This document shows positions 1-14,191 of a stretch of DNA of 64,000 bases, piece after piece; position 1 is the stretch's first letter, and each line of letters starts with the position of its first letter. Source of the DNA: Litomosoides sigmodontis (lineage: Eukaryota > Nematoda > Chromadorea > Rhabditida > Onchocercidae); contig OY718804.1 of the NCBI GenBank assembly GCA_963070105.1, forward strand, positions 124,001 to 188,000, in the 5' to 3' direction. Both the position numbers and the translations under genes were made by a program. The notes under the pieces were generated by a model. The model was given only the letters and a program-made list of their open reading frames with translations, was not told the origin of the DNA and ran no database searches.

Positions 1-69
1 TCTTTGCTTTTATCAATCACGTATGCCTGCCTGGCTGATTGACTTTACCAAAATACATTTTAATTTCAG

Positions 70-1111
70 TCTGAAATCGTTACGTATATCCGGTAATCCG
101 CTGCACTGTGACTGCGAAATGTTATCGTTTCTTCCGGAAATACTCCGAAAGTTCTCTATCAATGCCACGTGTTTCACGCCACCCTGGTTATTCGACAGAG
201 ATATTATGCAGTTGGTATGCTACGGCCACTTTCGCTAAAATATTAGTACCCTCTTTTCTGCGCATTATAGTTCCGTTCCCCTACGACGGGGCTATTGGCC
301 CATCTGCCGGCTAGCATTTAGCATTTTCAGTAATCCAGCTTGATGAATATCTTTCGGCAAAAAGACAACAGAAAAAGGTTCTCGCACGAGAAGCATTTAT
401 TAACTTGACTTAATTACAGTCAGGAAATTGCGCAACGTTGAACGGATCACAGCTAGTTTTCGCTATTCTCGGCGCATCGCTTCTGATTTTAACTATTCTA
501 CTAACTCTTGGTTTATGTAGCCGCCGCGGATATCTTCCTCTATGCAACAAATATTCTTCGGGCGGATCATGCCGCGCTCAGAACAAGTGCCGCTCACATC
601 TATACAGTAAACCTTTCCTTATCGCCTCACCAATCAATGACAAATCTGAATTACTGTCCGAACATACTTGCTATACGACAACAAACGGCAGTACTTCAAA
701 CGGTATGCCATTGAATGTTTCATGACCATCTGATTGAGGTGGACTCAAGCTGCAGTAGACTTGTGGTACCTTCATAAAATGCTGCGAGGAGCAAGAGACT
801 GTAGGTGCAGTGGATTGAGAACTCGAGCACACCGTCTTCTTTTAAACGAGCACAAGTGAATCGCACCTACGTTTCCGATTTTTTGCTAATTCTGAGTTTT
901 AGGTTTCTCTCGTTCTGGTGGTCTCTATGATGACGAAGGCTACTACAGCAGCGTGATGCTTCCTGCAGAATGCAACGCTTATGAACGCGCACGCCCCGTT
1001 TATCCCACACCTCCGCCTGCAGCTACGATACCTCAAACATTACCAAAAAGCTATGGAGAGGACAACTTTAGGATTATTTCTCACCATCCTGTACCTATCA
1101 CAGAATTATGA
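70..1111 (+). CDS. LRR transmembrane receptor, 3' end (partial)
   Basis: Three exons (70-214, 420-702, 903-1111) join in phase (0, then 1) with GT/AG borders; earlier exons lie left of the window. The first carries a leucine-rich-repeat C-terminal cap: NPLHCDCE, then two more cysteines (NATC and, across the splice, SGNC). One membrane segment follows (FAILGASLLILTILLTLGL) with a basic stop-transfer (CSRRG), then about 145 cytoplasmic residues containing a tyrosine-rich stretch (LYDDEGYYSS), a proline run (PTPPPAA) and the end PITEL. The last three residues, TEL, fit a class I PDZ ligand (S/T-X-hydrophobic). This is a type I surface protein, likely an adhesion or guidance receptor. Nematode LRR receptors such as DMA-1 also signal through a C-terminal PDZ ligand, but too little of the ectodomain is present to assign orthology. 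The 702/903 splice replaces an in-frame read-through to a stop at 725. Confidence 0.8.
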
Positions 1112-4100
1112 CTGTAGCATGTTGTTGTATAGCGGGTATACTTCGAGGTTTCCAAACGAAATGCTTTCTACTGCGTCTGATAGTGATCGAGAATGAAGCT
1201 GACGGAGTGTTGGCCACGTGCTAGCGGAACAGTGGAAAAAGGGTGTGCGTGCAAGAGAAGATAGCGAAAGCGTCCCGGCAAATGCTTGTACATATTAATT
1301 ACTTCTCCAATGAGCCAGTTTAAAAGAGGCATCTGTCGAATCGAATACACACACTGCCATTCTGGGAACGGGTTTTAGCTGTTGATAAATGAGTTAAGGG
1401 GCATTCATGATTCAATGAGATTGCAGATGAGATGAGCGAGGGAGCAGTGAACAGTGAGCAGTGAATGATGACGGAGTGAAATTTGTAAATTTGGAGAGAG
1501 GAGCAATAGTCCGGGTGGATTCATTAAGCAGTCAGATGAAGCACCGTTCTTCAGTGCTTCACTTCCCTTCTCACCTTGTGCTGCCGGCTATGCTATGTTA
1601 GCTGTGTGTAGAGAAACTGTTTCTTCCATGAAGTTCGCGTCGAACGCACCACTACTAATTTCAAAATTGAACACAGAAAATGAAATTGGAAGCTGCGTTT
1701 GCCTTTTGCGCCGCCAAGAAATGTGTTACAGGGGAGGCGGGACTCATCACAGACATTGACGCTCGTCTTCACAGCGTACTTCATTGCCCTTTCAAAGTTC
1801 CAGGGAGATCTCCACAACTTTTAACAAATTGTTTAAGAAATTCCGAGAGTTTTTTGTAAACCTTCAGAAAGTGTTGGAAGTGCTTGCGGAGCTCTTGAAG
1901 AAAGTCGAAATTCCAATGCTTTAGAAGCAACTTGATGCTTGATGTTTGCATAAGCAATTGCGAAGAACTGCTAAACTCATTAAAGAGTTCATCAATTCAT
2001 TTTGAATTTCAAAACCTCCTACGTCAGTGCGTGTTTGCCGGACGTCTTTCATTGCGTGCAAACAACTAACTTAACATTCCCTTCTCATTGCTCTGTCCTA
2101 AGGTTGACGAACAATAGTGCTTCATTGGGGTATCATTGTTTATTAGAGTACTTTAATACATAGACTGGGCAAATAGAGCTCAGGAGAAAACCAGGCTAGA
2201 CTGGTTACAGATCTCCTCCAATGACACGCAACTTGCATTTGGCATTCCGCTTAAAGCATACGTCGAATGGCGAGCGACATTAGCACACTAACATTTGTAA
2301 AGAAAGTAATGAGCCGAAGAAACGAGGGCTATAATCAAATGCCTTCGCAGGATCGTTTAGCGAACGAACACACCTGGATGGACGCCAGCTAACCACTTAC
2401 CTTGGGCCATTTGCACCCCCGCAACTTGAAAGATCACTGGAATAATGTTCACTGCCAACCTGTGAAACAAATAAAACCAAAACCCTATTCATCTCACAAA
2501 GTTCGGCATCTTTATACTACGAAAAAGGACTTTGGAAACGATTGCGCTCTATCAGAAATACTTCGAATCTCGCTTAAGCATTTATGACTAGTGCCCCAAC
2601 TTCTTGATCCGTGTAAGTAAAGTGTGCTGATGTGGGGAATCGCTGGAGACACTCTGTGACACTTCCTCTTTCATCCTCCGTAAGCAGCGTTCAGGAGTTC
2701 ATCCGTCGAGTGCTCCGAGAGCAGTAAATTTTCAAGAAACCTTTAATCCACTGCCATCGCAAGCAAGAGGAGAGCGAATGTAGTAAGTAAAGAATTCTCT
2801 CTATAGGAATTTTCAGAGCTCCACGTCTGATCATTGTCTTCATCGCTGGTTGTGGAATTGGACTAATAGCCAGAGGCAAGTTGCAAATGGGGAGCAAGTG
2901 GCCTGGAGGGGCTCTTGCTAGATTTTGTTTGTGCCTTCTGCACAGGTAAACATTAGAGAAGAAGGCAAATCGAATTAGATGTTAGATGTATCTGTGTTGT
3001 TCGTCAAATTAATTTGCTCGAACTTAGAAAATTGCTTTTGTGTATCGGTGCCGTCAACAGCTTACGCCATTTCTATTTTCCTTTCCAGTTTCCCAACTCT
3101 ACAGGCGGATGATGCTACGTACTTTTTTGGTTCTTCATTTCAGTTACGTCTTTCTCCAGCTATGCAATAGCTAAAAATGCGAGAAGAAGGAGATTCAGGT
3201 AAACGGATTACGGAAACCTCTCGTACGTGATAGCGCCGCCTAACTGCCTTGATGGGGTGACCAAGAATCTTTAGAAAGAAGTACTTGTTGGCTTGCAAAA
3301 TTTTAGGTTGATGTAATCAAAAAAGCATGAAAGGAGGGGTTACGACACGAAAGGCATCGTGAATTCATCTCGACGACTTAGCTAAATGGGACACTTCAAA
3401 AACACTTTACTTTACTCCCGCAATATCAATTTGCATCTCTCCCCTAAACCTCCTTTTGCTTCTATCAGTCTTTTATAGAAAGCTTTCCTGAAGGATCAAA
3501 TCTATAACTGCTACCTCTTTACTTGAAGTGATCTGTCCGAGATTGCTGGGACAGATCGCTTTCAATTTCATAAATACTGTCATTTTCATCTTTCACTCAT
3601 TTATTTTTTGCTGAAAAATATGGATGACGTTGTCTTATTTTCTGCTCTTCTCCTTCGCCTACATGAAATAGCAATAAATAATTTATGACACATGTGGCTA
3701 AAGGAGTAATCCAAGCAGGCAGGTGAATAGCGCTTTCGATTTCGATATGGAGGAGCTGACTGCTTTTTCTCATGGGCTGCTAAAACCCTCACTAGCTATC
3801 AGCTGTGCCTCTCGAGGAGAAAACTATTACTTACTGAAATTCCGAACTAAGCAGTAAGCAGTGCTTACAGATTCCCATTTCAGAGAGTGTTAGTGTAGGT
3901 CGAGCGAAATGCATAAAATTCGTTTGAAATGCAGTGGTTTTTCATTGCTTAATAGCTTCATTGACGGTGAACTATTAAAATGAAATTTTATTCAAACACC
4001 GCGGTGCTAATTGAAGACATAATTGTACCCTTCTCTCTAGACGAAATTAAGTTTAATTCCATTTCATCCACCTTCCTTTTCCGTGCTCATTTTTAGCACT

Positions 4101-6254
4101 TTCTTAACTTTGACAGTTTAGCAGGAGATGAGAAATTGATCCTGAACCAGCATCACTACTACTACTTACATGCTGGTTGCATGATGACCGTGACGTGACG
4201 CTCATACATTTGTCCGTCGGATGATAGAAATGAGCAAAAAAAAGAGAGCGAGAGAGTCTCTTAATAACATGTGGGCGGTTCATAGATTTTATTTCATTGC
4301 TAATAAAGTCTAAATTTCTTGGCTGATATGGACTTCGATGGAACGAACTAATTGCTTCCCTCTCCTATCACGGGAAAAAGTTTGATCCCTATTTCCTTAA
4401 TCGACCAAGATGGTGGACGTTGCTTCGTGAACGAAAAACCCTTCATCTAATCATCAAATCATTGCTATTTAACTTCACGTCTGACAAGGGGAGCTGTGGG
4501 AAGCTGCTCCTATCCTGTCAAGTGATGGTCAGGCAGTGGGAAGGACACGTCTGTGCCCGCTACATTTTTAATCCTAAACTGTGACTGTCTTGAGCAGGAG
4601 ATCAGGAATGAATGAAGGAAATACTGAAATTCTAAGAAGGGGAAGAGAGGAATAAAAGGAGAGCGACTCTGGAAGGGTAAAAGTTTGTGGGAAGGAGAGG
4701 TATAACAACTCTGTCTTCCTTTCCACCGTACTGTTATTATGTATAGGCTCGAGATGACCCCTTGACCGGGCGATACTCTGGAAACGTACACAGAGCCTCA
4801 AGACAAGATAGGATAGAGCTATCGATTGAAACTTTAAGTGCTTTTACTTTTCCGCGCATCGCCACTCATTTCTTGCTTACCTTTAGCATAAATTGTGTTA
4901 AAATAACTAATTCCATTTTATTTGCATACTTAATGCACTCAGTCTATGTCCTATTTACTCGCTTACTTACTTACAGACTAGCTTTTCCTCCCTTGAAAAT
5001 CTCAACGGCTTGGCTTTTCGTTGGCGTCCTTCCTTTTTCTCCACCTTTCTAGCTTTCCATAAAAGCAGGCAATTTTCATTAATAATTCATCGTAATCGTT
5101 TGTGACATTCCGCCTTTTCCATCACTTCAGTAGCAGCGGCAGCAAGGCTCAGCCACGTAAACGACCTGTCAACTTCCTCTTTCATTCCTTTCTCTCCCGA
5201 AGCGACAATGTTAACTCTTCTCTTCCCTTCCTCCTGAGCCTCAGCTCACCTTTATCTCAATAATAAAGATGAAGTGTTCAATTTCATCGCCCTGAAGACA
5301 GACGCATGCAAGAACGGTAGTCCTTTTTCTCTGGAAAGTTGCTCTTCAAGTTCGCGCAGCTTAAATGAATCATCATGCTCTCTCAACGTCACCATTAATC
5401 ACTCATTTCTTACACTGTGAACAAACTAGCCGCTCTTAAATTTAAATCTTAGCAGCTCTTCAGCTACGTCACTGCTCAAACAACAGATATTGAAATTGAT
5501 GGCATTATAGAAATAGCGATAACACTCTCATAAAGAAATCATGCCTTTCTGGCACCACCTACTACTCTCTCACTTTCGGGCGGACACTGTACTCTATCTT
5601 ACTTCTGAAACTACTTGAAAACCGTATAACTTTTCGAAATCGCTTTAGTGCTAAACACCGGACTCGCAGCACCGTCCGTACTCCAGATTGTGCAACTGAG
5701 TGACCATTCTAATCCGAAAAGTTAATCCAAACAGAAAGAACCAAACCGAAATGCTTTTAATAATCTCTTTATAGAAGATAGTAATTTATTGAAAGCAATT
5801 GATGCAACAACTTCGATAGACAAGCACTCCTCACTCACATTTCCTTACGTTTCCTGTTATAGTGACCAGTGCGCCGCTCACAGCTCCGACAATTCTCACT
5901 CTAATCATTAACAATAACTCAAATTTGATTTTCGAGATTTTAGTAGCAAAGAGCAGTTCCACAAATGGTCCGGTAAAAGTACTGCGTTTTTCTAGGAGTC
6001 AAACGCATGGTAAGGGGTTAAAAACGAGAGATACTAAAGTGCGTTTCCCGTTAGCATGAACTGGAACTTGGTCAGTATTTCACCGACACTTTTTTAGCAT
6101 GAAAATGCGTACTCGAAATGGACAGAAAGGTCAGTTGGAAAAAGCTTGTCATCCTACTTCAAGCACTTTCTCCTCCATGCACGCATTCACACCCAAGGAT
6201 ACTTTCCTCATAACTCACTTCTAGGTTCGCACCCCGAAGGGCATTTCATGTGCT

Positions 6255-6289
<35 letters not shown>

Positions 6290-7757
6290 CCCGTTCTGCG
6301 ACCAGAACTGTAAAAACGGTTGGGTTTGAAGAGCAGCAGAAGAGTTTCACCCTTTACCTACCTATTCAGCTCATTCATTAAGATCTGGGAGGAGTACAGC
6401 CGACAGCAATTGTTCCAAGCTCCCGTTCCATCTTCAGAAGGAGAAGGTTGATGCGGGAGCTGCTGAATCGGTTGTCGTTCACTGCTCACCAAACGCTCTC
6501 TCAGTACCTGTACAGCTGAAGAGGCCGTCATTAGCACTCTCGTAATGATTCGGCAACGCTCTAAGACAATAGCGGTTGAATTTTGATTCAAGCCAAGACT
6601 CGTTCAAAATCTCCCTTCAATAACTTGGCTGCGTCCAAAGGGATTTTAATAGGGGAATATGCCTGATGGAATAAATGCGGCAGCAATTATCGCAGGTGTT
6701 CATTAAACTAATGCGTATTAGGGAAAAGGGGTTGTAGCTTTCCCGGCTTCCTGCACCTGTGAGAGAGGCTCACTCCATGGTAATTTCATCAGGTGGAAGG
6801 TGTGAACTTGCAAGCACAAGTGCAATTAGCTTATGTGAAAAAAGTGATAAAAAGAAGTGAATAAATTGAACAGGTCGGAGAGACACTAACTATCTGTGCA
6901 CATCGGTCATTGGCTTTCAGTAGGGAAGACGGAGTACTGTGCTGAATTCGTCCCGTAGTAACAATATCCTACCTTTGTCATCTAACTTTAACTTTATCGA
7001 TTATTTTCGCCAGTAGGTGTTGAGCTTGAGCAGAGAGACTTCCATGTCATGAAGAGGTGGCGGCTACAGCGAATGCTGCACATCAGGGAAACGTGATGTG
7101 AGGAATTTTGACGAAAGAGAACGAACGACGACTTCAGCCCGGTCAGTTCAAATTGCAAGCGAGCAAGGATAGAGGAATGCTCTGTGCTCCTTAGTGGTTG
7201 TTGTTCGCTTCATTTCTGTAGTGAGCTATCATTCCAGTAACTTCTCACCAACTTACTCCCTCCTTCACTTCCTTTTCGACGAGCAAAAGATCTCAGAAGC
7301 CATCGTTAGGAAAGTAATCGCTTGTGAAATCAGCGCTTCCGACGACACATCCTAATTTTACCTCCTGCAGAGTTTCGAGCTTGCTTCCGCTGCTAATGCA
7401 GAGGTGCCTGCGTGTTGATTCAGCGACGTAACCAACTTGCGCAGCTGATCCTTTTCTTCCTTCAGAAAGCACATTATTAAAAGTAAGCAGCATTTTCCAA
7501 TTTTGGGCGCATGCGCGAGCAGTTCGACCATCTGAACTGCCAAGGAATGGTCGAGTCGAAGCTAGGGGCGTGTGTCGTGTGTCGGAACGCGGAGCTCAAT
7601 TGTGCAGGCTATTAGAAAACTTTTCTCCCATGCAATGAAGATGTTTCAATTCGAAATCTGTTATGCTATTGATGTAATGCGAGGACGAGTTTGCTAATTG
7701 CTATGGCTTCTGGAGGCCTATATTACTTCGCTCCAGGTTACCAAAGAGTAAAGAAGC
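1112..7757. other. 6.6-kb non-coding stretch upstream of eat-4
   Basis: I find no exon here with a convincing frame, splice borders and protein similarity. Open frames are short and composition-like. It should hold the 3' end of the LRR gene and the promoter and 5' leader of eat-4. The only clear sequence structure is a CT run at 6259-6287. Confidence 0.5.
6259..6287. repeat. (CT)n microsatellite
   Basis: About 14 uninterrupted CT dinucleotides, 1.5 kb upstream of the eat-4 start codon. The sequence shows no more than this; long pyrimidine tracts can be polymorphic. Confidence 0.9.
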
Positions 7758-10700
7758 ATGAATCGAAGGCAGTTTCAAAATGGAAATGAGACGGGATACG
7801 AGTTGAACGAAGTGTCCACCAGCAAGCAGCCCAGCGTTTCGATGGCTGCCGCTTCCAATAAATTACTTGAAGTTGGTGGTTTTAAAGGAAAATAATTTCT
7901 ATCTGATTTTATTTACAGAAACGTCCATTCCTTAACTCTTCATTCCTTTATTCAATTTTATGAGCGCTGTTTTATTTTAGTACATCTGAACAGGCAATCA
8001 ATATGTCACCCTTTTCCACGCGGGAAGTTTGAAAGTCAAATTTAAGGACATCAGAGACGACTAGAACTTCCAAATTAAAACTTTTCATTTTTATCTTAAA
8101 TTGCTTTGAAGAAGTACTGGATGAAAACACCGACTAAAATCCGTTCCACATCTCAACTGCTAGGGCCGGATACGTGGCAGGTGCTGCATATTTTACAGAA
8201 CTCTATCCTTATGCGCTCCTTCACATACCAGAACATACACCATCTCTTCCAGGCTACTGATCAATGTTCGTGCTGCAAATGTGCAAAACGTTGGCAGCTT
8301 GCAATTCTGGCCAACTTCGGGTTCTTGATTGTTTTTGGCATACGCTGTAATTTTGGGGCCGCAAAGAATCACATGGCCCGTGATTACACAGACCCGTGGG
8401 GAAAGCATCACGTTAGTTCTTTAAGCGAATCGCTTCAAATTCAATTCAAAAAGGAGGAAGATTTTTTAAAGTTTTGAAATTTTTCGACAAGTTAAAAGCT
8501 ATCCAAACAGACTGTCAGCAGCATTGCAACTCCATTTTCGACTCAGACGGAAGCCAACTGCTCCATCTTTCAAGCAACGCCTAATGCAGCGTTGAATTCC
8601 GTCGTCACCGTGTGCCGTTACCGCACGTACACCTACATCCTTTCTTCCATCGCACTTCCACAACAGCGCTAAGCATTCCATTTAATGCAGTGGGAATAAT
8701 TAGCTGTGCTATCGGACTTCCTTTGAATGTCGATAACGGTCAGCGGAAGAGTGGTGGTGGTAAGTAAATTAGAAAGAAAGAAATCGGATATTTGACCTGA
8801 AATGTTGGAGGATACAACTTACAGCTTGCTACTTTTCCCTCCAACTATTTTATCTCTGGAAAATATCAGCGTAGCTCACGCACGCTTCGTCCGTCTTAAT
8901 TGAGAGATGAATGTGGAGGCTGGATTGAAGAGATTACTTACTGAATCATCCTTTTCTCTGCTGCTATTTCTTCGTCATTCCTCTCAAGTTACTCACCGCA
9001 ACCTTTTTTAAAATCAAAGGCATTTGGTGTTTAACTGCTTTAGCAATGTTTTTGAATGATTTCCATTAGACTAATTCTGCTTCTCTAGTACTTTCCTCAA
9101 ACCTACGATATTCCGCGATATTTTACTTCTCTCAGTAATGACGTGCGATGTCCCGCTCACTTATTCATCAATGTTTACGCTTTGCGTAGAAAGCAGAAGT
9201 GAGGAAAAGGAAGGTGGAATAACTTGGGTGGAATAAAAAATGTAAACTGATCAGGCTGTTTAGAGTTGCACTGGAAGACGATCAGGTCTGAATCTCAGAG
9301 CTCACTTTATGCAATCGTCGCAGCTACCTGAAGAAAGCCACGACTTCTTTTGCATCCACCTGAGATGCTAAGAACTGATCCAACGTCGTTGCTTCATTCT
9401 TTTCCTTTCCATCAGCATTGAAGTCTCTGTGCAGTAAACTGCAAAAACTTTCAGCGACGTGAATTTAATTGGACGTTAACAGAGCTGGGTGTTATGGAAA
9501 GCTCATTTTTCTACGGCTATTTGCTGACACAAATACCGGCAGGCTTCTTGGCTGCTAAGTTTGCACCTAATAAGTAATGTTGCTAAAGCTTTAATTTAAT
9601 TTAAGCTTTTGTTGCTGAATGATTTAGTGTTCGTGTTTTCGCTTTAGCTATTTTTTTGTTCAAAGAAGGTGGAGAATTTTGATATCAAGTCTCTCACTTT
9701 TCTTTTTCAGTATTTAAAGATTTGTTATTTTGCAGATTATATATATATATATATCTTTGAAATAATAAAATGAAAAAAACAAATTCCATAATACTCACTC
9801 AAAAATGAGCACTCTCTGCAGATTATTTGGCCTGGCTATAGGTTTGGCGTCGTTTTTCAATATTTTACTACCTTTTGCGTTCCGTACCAAAGACGACACT
9901 TTGATTGCAATAATACAAATACTACAAGGACTTGTACAAGTACATCTTTCAAGCGAACCATCTTACTTAAATTATTCTTTCCAATTAGTAAACGATTGCG
10001 TTTTAGAGATTAGGCCCCTCCTTCGAACTGCCATTGAGTAAAAGTCTCGGCGTAAGTCATTGAATGAGCAATTGAAAGATGTTAGTTAGCCTTGATGCCG
10101 AAGTGTCTTCGGAGATTAAAGGATGATGGACTGAGGGAGTTAGTTAGTAGTTGGAAGGAATTAATTTCAGGGTGTGTCATACCCTGCGATGCATGGTGTG
10201 TGGCGCTATTGGGCTCCTCCACTGGAACGATCGAAATTGGCAACCACCGCATTTACAGGCTCTTATGCCGGGGCGGTAATTGGTTTACCGGCTTCTGCTT
10301 GGCTTGTCAGCTACATACACTGGTCCGCACCATTTTATGTGTACGGTGCGTTGCATTTAAAGTGATTTGACAAAGAAGATGTAAGCAAGATGACTTGATC
10401 TATCTGCTTAGTGCATTTTCATTCATCTACAATTATAGGTTTTGCTGGCATAATATGGGCAGTGTTCTGGTTTGCGCTTACATTTGAGAGCCCGACATTC
10501 CACCCAACAATTTCGATGGAGGAGAAGAAATATATCTTGGAAACAATCGGACCAGTGTCCACCACTCACCCAACCGTAAGTGCAGCAGCAAAGTAGGAGG
10601 AAGAAGAAGGAAGAGTTTGAGCGGTAATGCTTCTCTAATTTAGCTGCTCTCCATTCCTTGGAAAGCAATACTGCAGTCGAGGCCAGTCTACGCAATAACT

Positions 10701-12313
10701 GTGGCAAATTTCGCGCGAAGTTGGACATTTTACCTTCTTCTTCAAAATCAGCTTACTTACATGAGAGAAGTGCTTAACATGGCAATTAATAACGTAAGCG
10801 TTCGCGAAATTTCACTCCTTTGGCTAGCAAACTCCTCCTCACCTTTACACCTGTTGTACGAAGAAGCAGCGTCGTAGGAAAGATGAGCGCACCCACAAGT
10901 GCTCCCAGCAAAAGCACACCTTTCAAGCTCCTCACCACCACTACCTCTTTTACACCACAGCCTAATTGTGCTTCTTAAGAGTGGCTTGATAGCGGCTTTG
11001 CCTCATGCAGTGATGGGTTTGGCGGTACTTGGTGGCGGTCAGTTAGCCGATTATTTGCGTTCCCATCAAATTCTCAGCACGACGGCAGTGCGAAAACTTT
11101 TCAACTGTGGCGGTAAGTGTTAACGCCCTGTAAGCCTTAGTTGAGTGCGCTAAAAGGTACAGAATGCACGCACACACATTTCTAACTAACTCATCGCTTC
11201 CATCCATCAACTTGACTCTTCTCAAAAACGCTTTATTGCAGGCTTTGGCGGAGAGGCAGTATTCATGCTTGTTGTTGCGTATACTAAAAGTGATGTAACC
11301 GCGTTATTCGCTCTAATACTTGCCGTTGGCAGTAGCGGTTTTGCAATCTCAGGTTACAACCGATTATTTAACTTAAGCGTTCACAAATCTCCAATGAGTA
11401 TTGTCCATCCTGGTGGTACCCATTTACCTTGCACTTCACTCGGTGAACATGAAAATCAACTGCCAGCACGTAGTGCACGCATTCTTATGCAGCTCTCACT
11501 TATCAGTCAGAAAAGAATGGCTTTCCCTGATTAGGTGAGAGATATCAAGAAATCGTTTGAAAAAAAAACTCTCCTCTTTTTAAGCTATAAAAAAATACAT
11601 TATTATTCTTGATATGACTTTCCAACATTTAGGAGGCATTCATTATTCGTTCCAGGTTTCAATGTTAATCACCTGGACATAGCGCCACGTTATGCAGCGA
11701 TACTGATGGGCTTCTCGAACGGTATCGGCACTCTGGCTGGTCTTACATGTCCCTTTGTGACGGAAAAGTTGATCTCACGTGGACCCCGTGGCTGGGAAAA
11801 GGTGTTTCTGCTCGCAAGTCTTATACACTTCACAGGTGTCACTTTCTACGCTGTCTATGCATCTGGTGAACTGCAAGACTGGGCTGAACCAAAAGATGAG
11901 GAGGAACCTTGGTTCAGGGGTAATACCTGTAAAAGCAGTGAGTATTTTTCCTACTTCAGTAACCCGTATATGTAAAATCATGAACCGCTGTTCCTCATAT
12001 TTATGGTTCTAGGTACAGTTGTTGGTGGCGACTACGGCGCGACAAATTCAGAACAAGGACAAAGTAGTTCAGTCCCGGACTTTGATAAAATCTGGAACGG
12101 TAGCACTACGCTCACTTTTTGCTACTGATGCTACTTTGCTTTCATTTATTCGCCTTTGCCAGTAACGTCACGTTACTCTAACTGATTGCTTCTACAGATT
12201 CAACTTCGACAATAAATCCAAATGAAGTGAGAAACACGTACGAAACAACAGCAGGCTTGAGCTACACTGCGTCAAAACCATACACTCTGGAAAACAACTA
12301 CGAAGAGTGGTGA
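7758..12313 (+). CDS. eat-4: Vesicular glutamate transporter, EAT-4/VGLUT type
   Basis: Twelve exons, all phase-consistent, give 566 aa: 7758-7871, 8253-8411, 9455-9573, 9822-9939, 10171-10345, 10439-10575, 10644-10793, 10980-11112, 11242-11352, 11656-11937, 12013-12099, 12198-12313. It is an SLC17 major-facilitator protein that loads glutamate into synaptic vesicles. Family landmarks in order are [10 protein letters not shown] (TM1), [90 protein letters not shown] and [21 protein letters not shown], then a Ser/Thr/Tyr-rich tail. Length and block order match C. elegans EAT-4 (about 576 aa) better than sialin. The first exon is the least certain: it begins at an ATG, carries SNKLLE where EAT-4 has a similar stretch, and joins in phase through a weak gttggt donor. 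Expected in glutamatergic neurons. The gene converges on the minus-strand gene ending at 14192. Confidence 0.93.
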
Positions 12314-14191
12314 CCAAATAGTGCCGAAGAATCAGATTTTTCATTTTATTGAAATAACACAATATTTCACTCGTCATTACTTGCGAGAAAAACGTTGCCA
12401 AAAACCGTCAGCCAAACATCGTAGAAATAGGCATAGTAACATGTATCAGTGAAATTCCTTCATTTTGCAATTGTAGCTGTTTCTTTTTTGTTTTCGTATA
12501 AATTAACTAACCTCTATTATTTCGTCACTTTGTATTATCACCCTGCGACGAATTAATATGATGTCGATTACACGCAGTCGATCTGAATAGTAGTGACGCT
12601 TTCGATAAAACTCAGTCATGTTGGGGGAGGAGAGAAGTGGCTCAAAATTTACTTTCTGAATAGCAAAACATTGAAAGCAGAGAGAAAAGAATAAGCTGAT
12701 TTAATGTATATCGCCAAATCTACTCTGAACTCATCCTTTATCTCTACCTTGTCAAATGAGGAGTTATTCCAATCATACAACATTTCTATTACTTTCCTCT
12801 ATGCACGGCCGTCGCATCACAGCTATATGGCTTTCAGTTGAAGATCTTCATTTTGCATAAATAAGCCTTATCAAAATTAAATGTCCTACCTGGAAACTAA
12901 CATCCTGCATGAACACTGCTCCATACACAAGTTATACCAATACTGATAATAATTAAATTAACTAAAAACGAATATTTAAAGGAAAAAAGAGGAGGGATAA
13001 AAGAAGAGAATATAATAATGCTTACAATTTTTGCTCCATTAATTCATAAAGGTAACATAATATATAATGACAAAAAAAGGAATACATTTTCTTCTACAAC
13101 ATGAGCAATTTGAATTTAAATTTAAAAACAGACCGAATCAAAAAATTGGATGACGATACAAGTCCACGATTAAGACCAAAATGGTACAGGTAAATGCAAT
13201 TTTCGGAAAAATTATACTTAATCTAATCAGGTCATGGTTTTTGGTGCTTAGAAAAACTTATCCTTTATCCTCTCACTGTAATCCTTGCTCGTCCTACATG
13301 ATATGTGATGCAGCTTACTATATGAACAATCATTCCTAAATTGACAGGAAAGCGAAGAAAAACAATATGAATACACCGGGCGCAACAGATGAGATGAGCA
13401 ATTCTTCTTACACAAAGCGAAAAAAATGAACATTTTTTTTCAAGAATAAAGAAAACAATACTAATAAGATTTGGAAGCTGAATTAAAAAAATAGCTAAAA
13501 CCGCAAGGCATCTGGGATCCACCACTTCCACTGTGACATATTTTAATGTTAAAACACATGTGTGAGAAGATGATGAGAATCTTATGCCATTAGGTAGTTT
13601 GCTTTGCCCATCATTGCGCTTTTCTCTCAAGGTAATATTGAAAGCTCACGCATAACAAATATTTAAATCCTACTACTTTCAACTCTAACATACACTTACG
13701 TAGCAGAAACTACAACTTGATAACTGATCAATAAATTTCCATACTGTTAAGATTGCATGACCGTGGAGAGATCCATCCCAAATTTTTCCACTCTAAAAAG
13801 GACTATTAGAAAGTAAATCAATTTTTTCATCCTACTAAGAAACTGTATTTTTACACTACCAGTCAACCCAAAATACTACAACAAATTAACTGATCCATAG
13901 CTATTTGTACAGTCTATTATGAGCTGGCTATCCTAAGATAGTTGGCACTTTTTTTTCCTCAGTAAACTTGTTAATCTTAAGTCAGTTCAATATCAGTATC
14001 CTTGCCTGATGAAATTTGAATAGACATTTTTTGAAATTGATCAAAAGGGAACAAATAATAAACTACGCTAAAATTAATACAGTGAAACAATAGTGAAAAA
14101 ACATAAGAAATTAGAACGATTCTCTTCAGGAAAGCAATACAGTGACAATAACAATACGGAAAAGAGATTGCCCCTGATAGTGAAATATCGT
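12314..14191. other. Convergent 3' intergenic region
   Basis: AT-rich 1.9 kb between the stop codons of two tail-to-tail genes, so it holds both 3' UTRs. A 121-codon minus-strand open frame at 13265-13630 has no splice logic or recognisable protein and was not annotated. No other gene seen. Confidence 0.6.

Noticed and set aside
13265..13630. 121-codon minus-strand frame between eat-4 and the next gene
   Set aside because: No splice sites, no domain, Phe/Ile/Ser-rich translation typical of AT-rich noncoding DNA, and it lies in the expected 3' UTR region.
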